From positions 1 through 33,969 of the forward strand of contig JABDCF010000037.1 in NCBI GenBank assembly GCA_013288235.1: DNA of 33,969 bases, read 5' to 3'. The translations under genes and the position numbers were made by a program. The notes under the pieces are model-generated. The model saw nothing but the letters and a program-made list of their open reading frames with translations. It ran no database searches and had not been told where the DNA came from. This stretch comes from Bacteroidota bacterium (GTDB taxonomy: Bacteria; Bacteroidota; Bacteroidia; Sphingobacteriales; Sphingobacteriaceae). Positions 30,931-33,969 of this stretch are shown piece by piece; the first letter of the stretch is position 1; the number at the start of each line of letters is the position of its first letter.

Positions 30931-31747
30931 CGAAAGTATACGTTTATTAGTATTCGCTTCAACGGCATTCTTTGCTTGTATTTCCGGCTTTATTATTTAT
31001 TTTGTTGTGTTATACCGTAATAAACAATTAAAAAATAAGCGGGAACAGGAAAAACAACAAACTGCATTTCAACAGGAACTGCTTAAAGCACAGATAGAGA
31101 TGCAGGAACAAACGCTTTTGCATGTAAGCCGCGAAATACATGATAATATTACACAGGTATTGTCATTTGTAAAGCTTAGCCTTGGTTTAGCCGGCAATAG
31201 CACCGAAGACACTAAACAGGCAAAGATCACCGAAAGCAGGGAATTGGTTTCGCAAGCCATCAGCGACCTTCGCGACCTCTCAAAAAGCCTTAGCTTTGAA
31301 CATATTACCAATTTCGGACTTTTAAAAACCATTGAAATTGAAACCAAAAGAGTAAACAAAAGCGGCATCATAAACATGGTCCTTACAATTGAAGGGGATG
31401 TTTATCCATTAGGTGAACAACGCGAGCTTGTACTGTTCCGCATTTTCCAGGAAGCGCTTAATAATGCGTTGAAACATGCGTCAGCCCAACATTTTAAAAT
31501 CGGCTTGCAATATCATGATGAAATGTTTAATTTAACCCTCGAAGATGACGGCAGTGGTTTTTCGGCTAACTCACTAAGTAACAGTAATGGGTCGGGTTTG
31601 AGAAACATGGAAAACAGAGCGGCCCTTATCGGAGCAGCGGCAACAATTAACAGCTCCCCGGGTAAAGGTTGCTGTATAAAGGTTACGCTAAACCCTTTAG
31701 AACAACTATTAAAACCTAATGGATACCATCCAGATCGCTTTGGTTGA
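30923..31747 (+). CDS. NarL-type sensor histidine kinase (HisKA_3/HATPase_c), single TM
   Basis: 274 aa. One TM segment (about residues 10-30) is followed by a coiled coil (KNKREQEKQQTAFQQELLKA). The HisKA_3 motif is VSREIHDNITQVLSFVKLSL (His73). The HATPase domain has N-box FRIFQEALNNALKHA, G1 EDDGSGFS and G2 GSGLRNMENRAALIG. There is no extracytoplasmic loop or PAS domain. It overlaps the 7-TM gene (8 nt) and the regulator (29 nt), so all are probably coupled, and it would phosphorylate the downstream regulator. Confidence 0.93.
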   Translation: MDDESIRLLVFASTAFFACISGFIIYFVVLYRNKQLKNKREQEKQQTAFQQELLKAQIEMQEQTLLHVSREIHDNITQVLSFVKLSLGLAGNSTEDTKQAKITESRELVSQAISDLRDLSKSLSFEHITNFGLLKTIEIETKRVNKSGIINMVLTIEGDVYPLGEQRELVLFRIFQEALNNALKHASAQHFKIGLQYHDEMFNLTLEDDGSGFSANSLSNSNGSGLRNMENRAALIGAAATINSSPGKGCCIKVTLNPLEQLLKPNGYHPDRFG

Positions 31748-32354
31748 TGATCACCGCCTTTTTAGAAGTGGTATAGCATCGTTGATCAACAATTTCAGTA
31801 AATACAACGTGCTTTTTGAAGCAGCTAATGGCGAAGAGCTGATGAACAAAATTTCGCCCAAATTTAAGCCTGATATCATTTTACTTGATATTAATATGCC
31901 TATTATGAACGGTGCAGTGACCGCTAAATGGCTTAAAAAAACCTACCCAGAGATTTGTGTTATAGTTTTATCAATGCTTGACGATGCCGAAAAAGTACTT
32001 GAGATGCTGAAACTTGGCGTAAAAGGGTACCTGCTTAAAGACGCCGAACCGGATGAATTTGAACTGGCCCTGCAAAAAGTATCGGAAGGCGAAGTGTACT
32101 ACCCCGATTTTGTTACCCGCCTTTTGGTTGATTCCATTAGCCACCCGGTTAGCAGTAACGTACTAAATGTACGTGAAGTTGAATTTTTAAGGTTAGCCAG
32201 CACCGAGCTTACCTATAAAGAAATAGCCGACCATATGAAAGTGAGCGTACGTACGGTTGATGGTTACCGTGATACTTTATTCGAAAAACTTAACGTAAGG
32301 AGTCGCATAGGTCTTGTATTATTTGCCATAAAAAATAAGCTGATAGATTTGTGA
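31719..32354 (+). CDS. NarL/LuxR-family response regulator
   Basis: 211 aa. The receiver domain is at residues 1-120: IALVDDHRLFRSGIASLINN, phospho-acceptor Asp57 in IILLDINMPIMNG, Thr/Ser near VLSMLDD and the conserved Lys in KGYLLKDAEPDEF. A LuxR-type HTH is at about 148-211: LNVREVEFLRLASTELTYKE, IADHMKVSVRTVDGYRDTLF, EKLNVRSRIGLVLFAIKNK. A partner of the overlapping kinase gene. Targets are unknown; the palindrome upstream of the unit is one candidate. Confidence 0.95.
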   Translation: MDTIQIALVDDHRLFRSGIASLINNFSKYNVLFEAANGEELMNKISPKFKPDIILLDINMPIMNGAVTAKWLKKTYPEICVIVLSMLDDAEKVLEMLKLGVKGYLLKDAEPDEFELALQKVSEGEVYYPDFVTRLLVDSISHPVSSNVLNVREVEFLRLASTELTYKEIADHMKVSVRTVDGYRDTLFEKLNVRSRIGLVLFAIKNKLIDL

Positions 32355-32383
32355 TTTGCTAAAATATTTAGCAAATTTGTTTT

Positions 32384-33454
32384 ATGGCACATGAGGAGAA
32401 TCCCGAATATTTTAAGGGGCGCGGGTCGCAGGTAAATACCCATAACAAATTTTTAAAAAACAAATATATACTGGAGCACATCGAGGGGCTTGATGAGCCT
32501 ATGCTGGAAAATACGGCTACCCAGCTGTTTATTGAAAACCCGAAGAGAATAGTAAGCGAATCAAACAGTCCTGATCTGAGCCATATGTATTCCATCAACC
32601 CTTACCAGGGATGCGAACATGGCTGCATTTATTGTTACGCACGCAATACGCACGAATATTATGGCTTTAGCGCCGGGCTTGATTTTGAGCGAAAAATAAT
32701 TACCAAGCCCAACGCCCCGGAGTTACTGGAGCAATATTTCAACAAAAAAAATTATCAGCCGGTTTGTATCCTGCTTTCGGGAAATACAGATTGCTACCAG
32801 CCGGTAGAACGAAAATTAAAAATAACCCGTTCGCTCTTACAGGTCTTCCTGAAGTACCGGAACCCCGTTAGCATCATCACAAAAAACAATGTGATACTAC
32901 GCGATATTGACATCATTACCGAACTGGCAACGATGAACCTGGTGCATGTTAACGTATCTTTGACTTCGCTGAATGAGCAGTTGCGACAAAAGCTGGAGCC
33001 ACGTACGGTTACCGCAACCGGCAGGCTGGCAGTTATTCAAAAACTATCGCAGGCGGGCGTACCCGTAAGGGTGATGGCAGCGCCCATTATCCCAGGATTA
33101 AACAGCAATGAGATACCCAACATTATTAAGGCTGCCGCCGACAGGGGTGCATTATCCGCAGGCTTTACCATAGTGCGTTTAAATGGCAGCGTTGCCGAAA
33201 TTTTTACCGACTGGATAGAAAAAGCTTTCCCCGAAAGGGCCGAAAAGGTTTTAAACGCTATAATGGCTTGTCACGATGGGAAGCTGAATGACAGTGATTT
33301 TGGCCGCCGCATGAGCGGCGATGGCCAGGTAGCCGAATCCATCCATCAACTATTTAAAATGGCCTGTAACAGGTTTTTATCTGATAGAGAGATGCCGCCA
33401 TTTGATTATTCGTTATTTGTGCCGAAAGGTGGGAGGCAGGTGAATTTGTTTTGA
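32384..33454 (+). CDS. PA0069-type radical SAM protein (SPL-related)
   Basis: 356 aa. The radical-SAM cluster is CxxxCxxC, Cys77, Cys81 and Cys84, in INPYQGCEHGCIYCYARNTH. This is followed by FERKIITKPNAPELLEQYF, LLSGNTDCYQPVERKLKITR, then VSIITKNNVILRDIDIIT, as in the PA0069/SplB-like family, which is related to spore photoproduct lyase but has no known substrate. The N-terminus (ENPEYFKGRGSQVNTHNKFL) is typical of the family. It lies 29 nt after the response regulator and faces the lipoprotein gene. Confidence 0.92.
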   Translation: MAHEENPEYFKGRGSQVNTHNKFLKNKYILEHIEGLDEPMLENTATQLFIENPKRIVSESNSPDLSHMYSINPYQGCEHGCIYCYARNTHEYYGFSAGLDFERKIITKPNAPELLEQYFNKKNYQPVCILLSGNTDCYQPVERKLKITRSLLQVFLKYRNPVSIITKNNVILRDIDIITELATMNLVHVNVSLTSLNEQLRQKLEPRTVTATGRLAVIQKLSQAGVPVRVMAAPIIPGLNSNEIPNIIKAAADRGALSAGFTIVRLNGSVAEIFTDWIEKAFPERAEKVLNAIMACHDGKLNDSDFGRRMSGDGQVAESIHQLFKMACNRFLSDREMPPFDYSLFVPKGGRQVNLF

Positions 33455-33459
33455 TAAGT

Positions 33460-33490
33460 GGTTGGATTTGGTTGATTAAGTGAATGGTTA
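33460..33490. repeat. GTTGATT-type repeat, third locus
   Basis: GTGGTTGGATTTGGTTGATT, then AAGTGAATGGTTA, resembles the units at 4355-4440 and 5894-5986 and runs up to the stop codon of the convergent lipoprotein gene. Confidence 0.5.
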
Positions 33491-33969
33491 TTGCCTTGTT
33501 CTAACAATAAATTTTTCAATCAAAATCCCGACACCAACCCCAATGGTATAACTCAGCATATCGCCCCATAAAAACACTTCGCCTAAAATTAAACCGCCAA
33601 TAACGGTATGGCGGATGTTATTGATCCATGCCGTGGTATCGTTGCCTTTATTCATTATTTTACCAACGGTAGTGGTGTCAACCGCATCAACCATACCCTC
33701 CTTTATATTTTGGTCGTAATAGGTGCGGCCAACCGCTTTAGTAAATCCATTTGCCGTGTCTGCGAAGTATTTAACAACTTTTGGCTGATAGGAATGATCA
33801 TACTGCAAAATAAAAACGCTGGCTGAACCTTTTTTATGCCAGTTAATGCCATCGAGTTTAATATTCAAGCCGGGACAATATTCGCTCAATTTCTGACCGC
33901 CTATGACAAACAGCTGGCAACCGGATAAAAAGAAGCAGAATAACAGGCCGGCTGTAACCGCGACTGATT
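33488..33969 (-). CDS. lipoprotein of unknown function, N-terminus cut by window edge
   Basis: The frame is open through the window edge. The visible N-terminal part reads VAVTAGLLFCFFLSGC, a lipoprotein signal with its lipobox cysteine, followed by QLFVIGGQKLSEYCPG. The mature part (about 145 residues) has SVFILQYDHSYQPKVVKYFA, DAVDTTTVGKIMNKGN, and a hydrophobic C-terminus IGGLILGEVFLWGDMLSYTI and GVGVGILIEKFIVRTR, perhaps one or two membrane segments. No family recognised. Homologues of similar layout often carry a putative membrane tail. Confidence 0.7.
   Translation of the reverse strand, partial: SVAVTAGLLFCFFLSGCQLFVIGGQKLSEYCPGLNIKLDGINWHKKGSASVFILQYDHSYQPKVVKYFADTANGFTKAVGRTYYDQNIKEGMVDAVDTTTVGKIMNKGNDTTAWINNIRHTVIGGLILGEVFLWGDMLSYTIGVGVGILIEKFIVRTRQ

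Noticed and set aside
1..33969. CRISPR array
   Set aside because: The direct and inverted repeats have no regular spacing or unique spacers of constant length.
1..33969. tRNA or rRNA genes
   Set aside because: No cloverleaf with TTCGA/GTTCRANNC arms and no rRNA-like conserved stretch was found by eye; a covariance-model scan was not possible.

Overview
The window looks like chromosomal DNA of a Bacteroidota bacterium, most likely Sphingobacteriaceae (Mucilaginibacter/Pedobacter-like; the genus is inference). The signs are Bacteroidota-type promoters (TTTG, about 20 nt, TAnnTTTG), almost no strong Shine-Dalgarno sites, a C-terminally extended S16, GH26 and GH79 secreted glycosidases, PD-(D/E)XK 'transposase' relics and many short palindromic intergenic repeats. 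No rRNA, tRNA, CRISPR array, intact IS element or prophage was found.

Layout. 1-3508: the 5' part of dusB (minus) is divergent from CPBP protease, DUF2007 protein, cdsA and psd (phospholipid synthesis). 3509-10469 (all minus): the classical rpsP-rimM-trmD-rplS ribosome/tRNA-modification set is present in canonical order. It is pulled apart by accessory genes: an XRE regulator with a membrane protein, three VOC proteins, an ECF sigma factor with a membrane partner, and an 80-aa membrane protein. Nearly every junction carries a different palindromic repeat. 10645-20226: a sensory and polysaccharide region with a multi-PAS protein ending at a histidine phosphotransfer helix, GH26, flavin reductase with ArsR regulator, a decayed Rpn-type nuclease gene, a GH79-like lipoprotein, an ArsR/SRPBCC/hydrolase operon, and a second kinase-like protein without an ATPase domain. 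20227-29770: housekeeping genes pfkA, a split DsbD pair, birA, rsfS, ftsH, a LUD protein and a metallophosphoesterase. 29905-32354: a compact unit of an unknown 119-aa protein, an unknown 7-TM protein, a NarL-type histidine kinase and a response regulator. 32384-33969: a PA0069-type radical SAM protein and the end of a lipoprotein gene cut by the window edge.

Most worth following up: (i) the four-gene signalling unit at 29905-32354; (ii) two histidine-kinase-like proteins that stop after the phospho-accepting helix; (iii) hairpins at the predicted 5' ends of the rpsP and rplS mRNAs, which may be autoregulatory leaders; (iv) three palindromic operators overlapping predicted promoters (9 kb, 15.4 kb, 17.9 kb); (v) the expanded rpsP-rplS locus and its repeats. 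None is proven novel from sequence alone.
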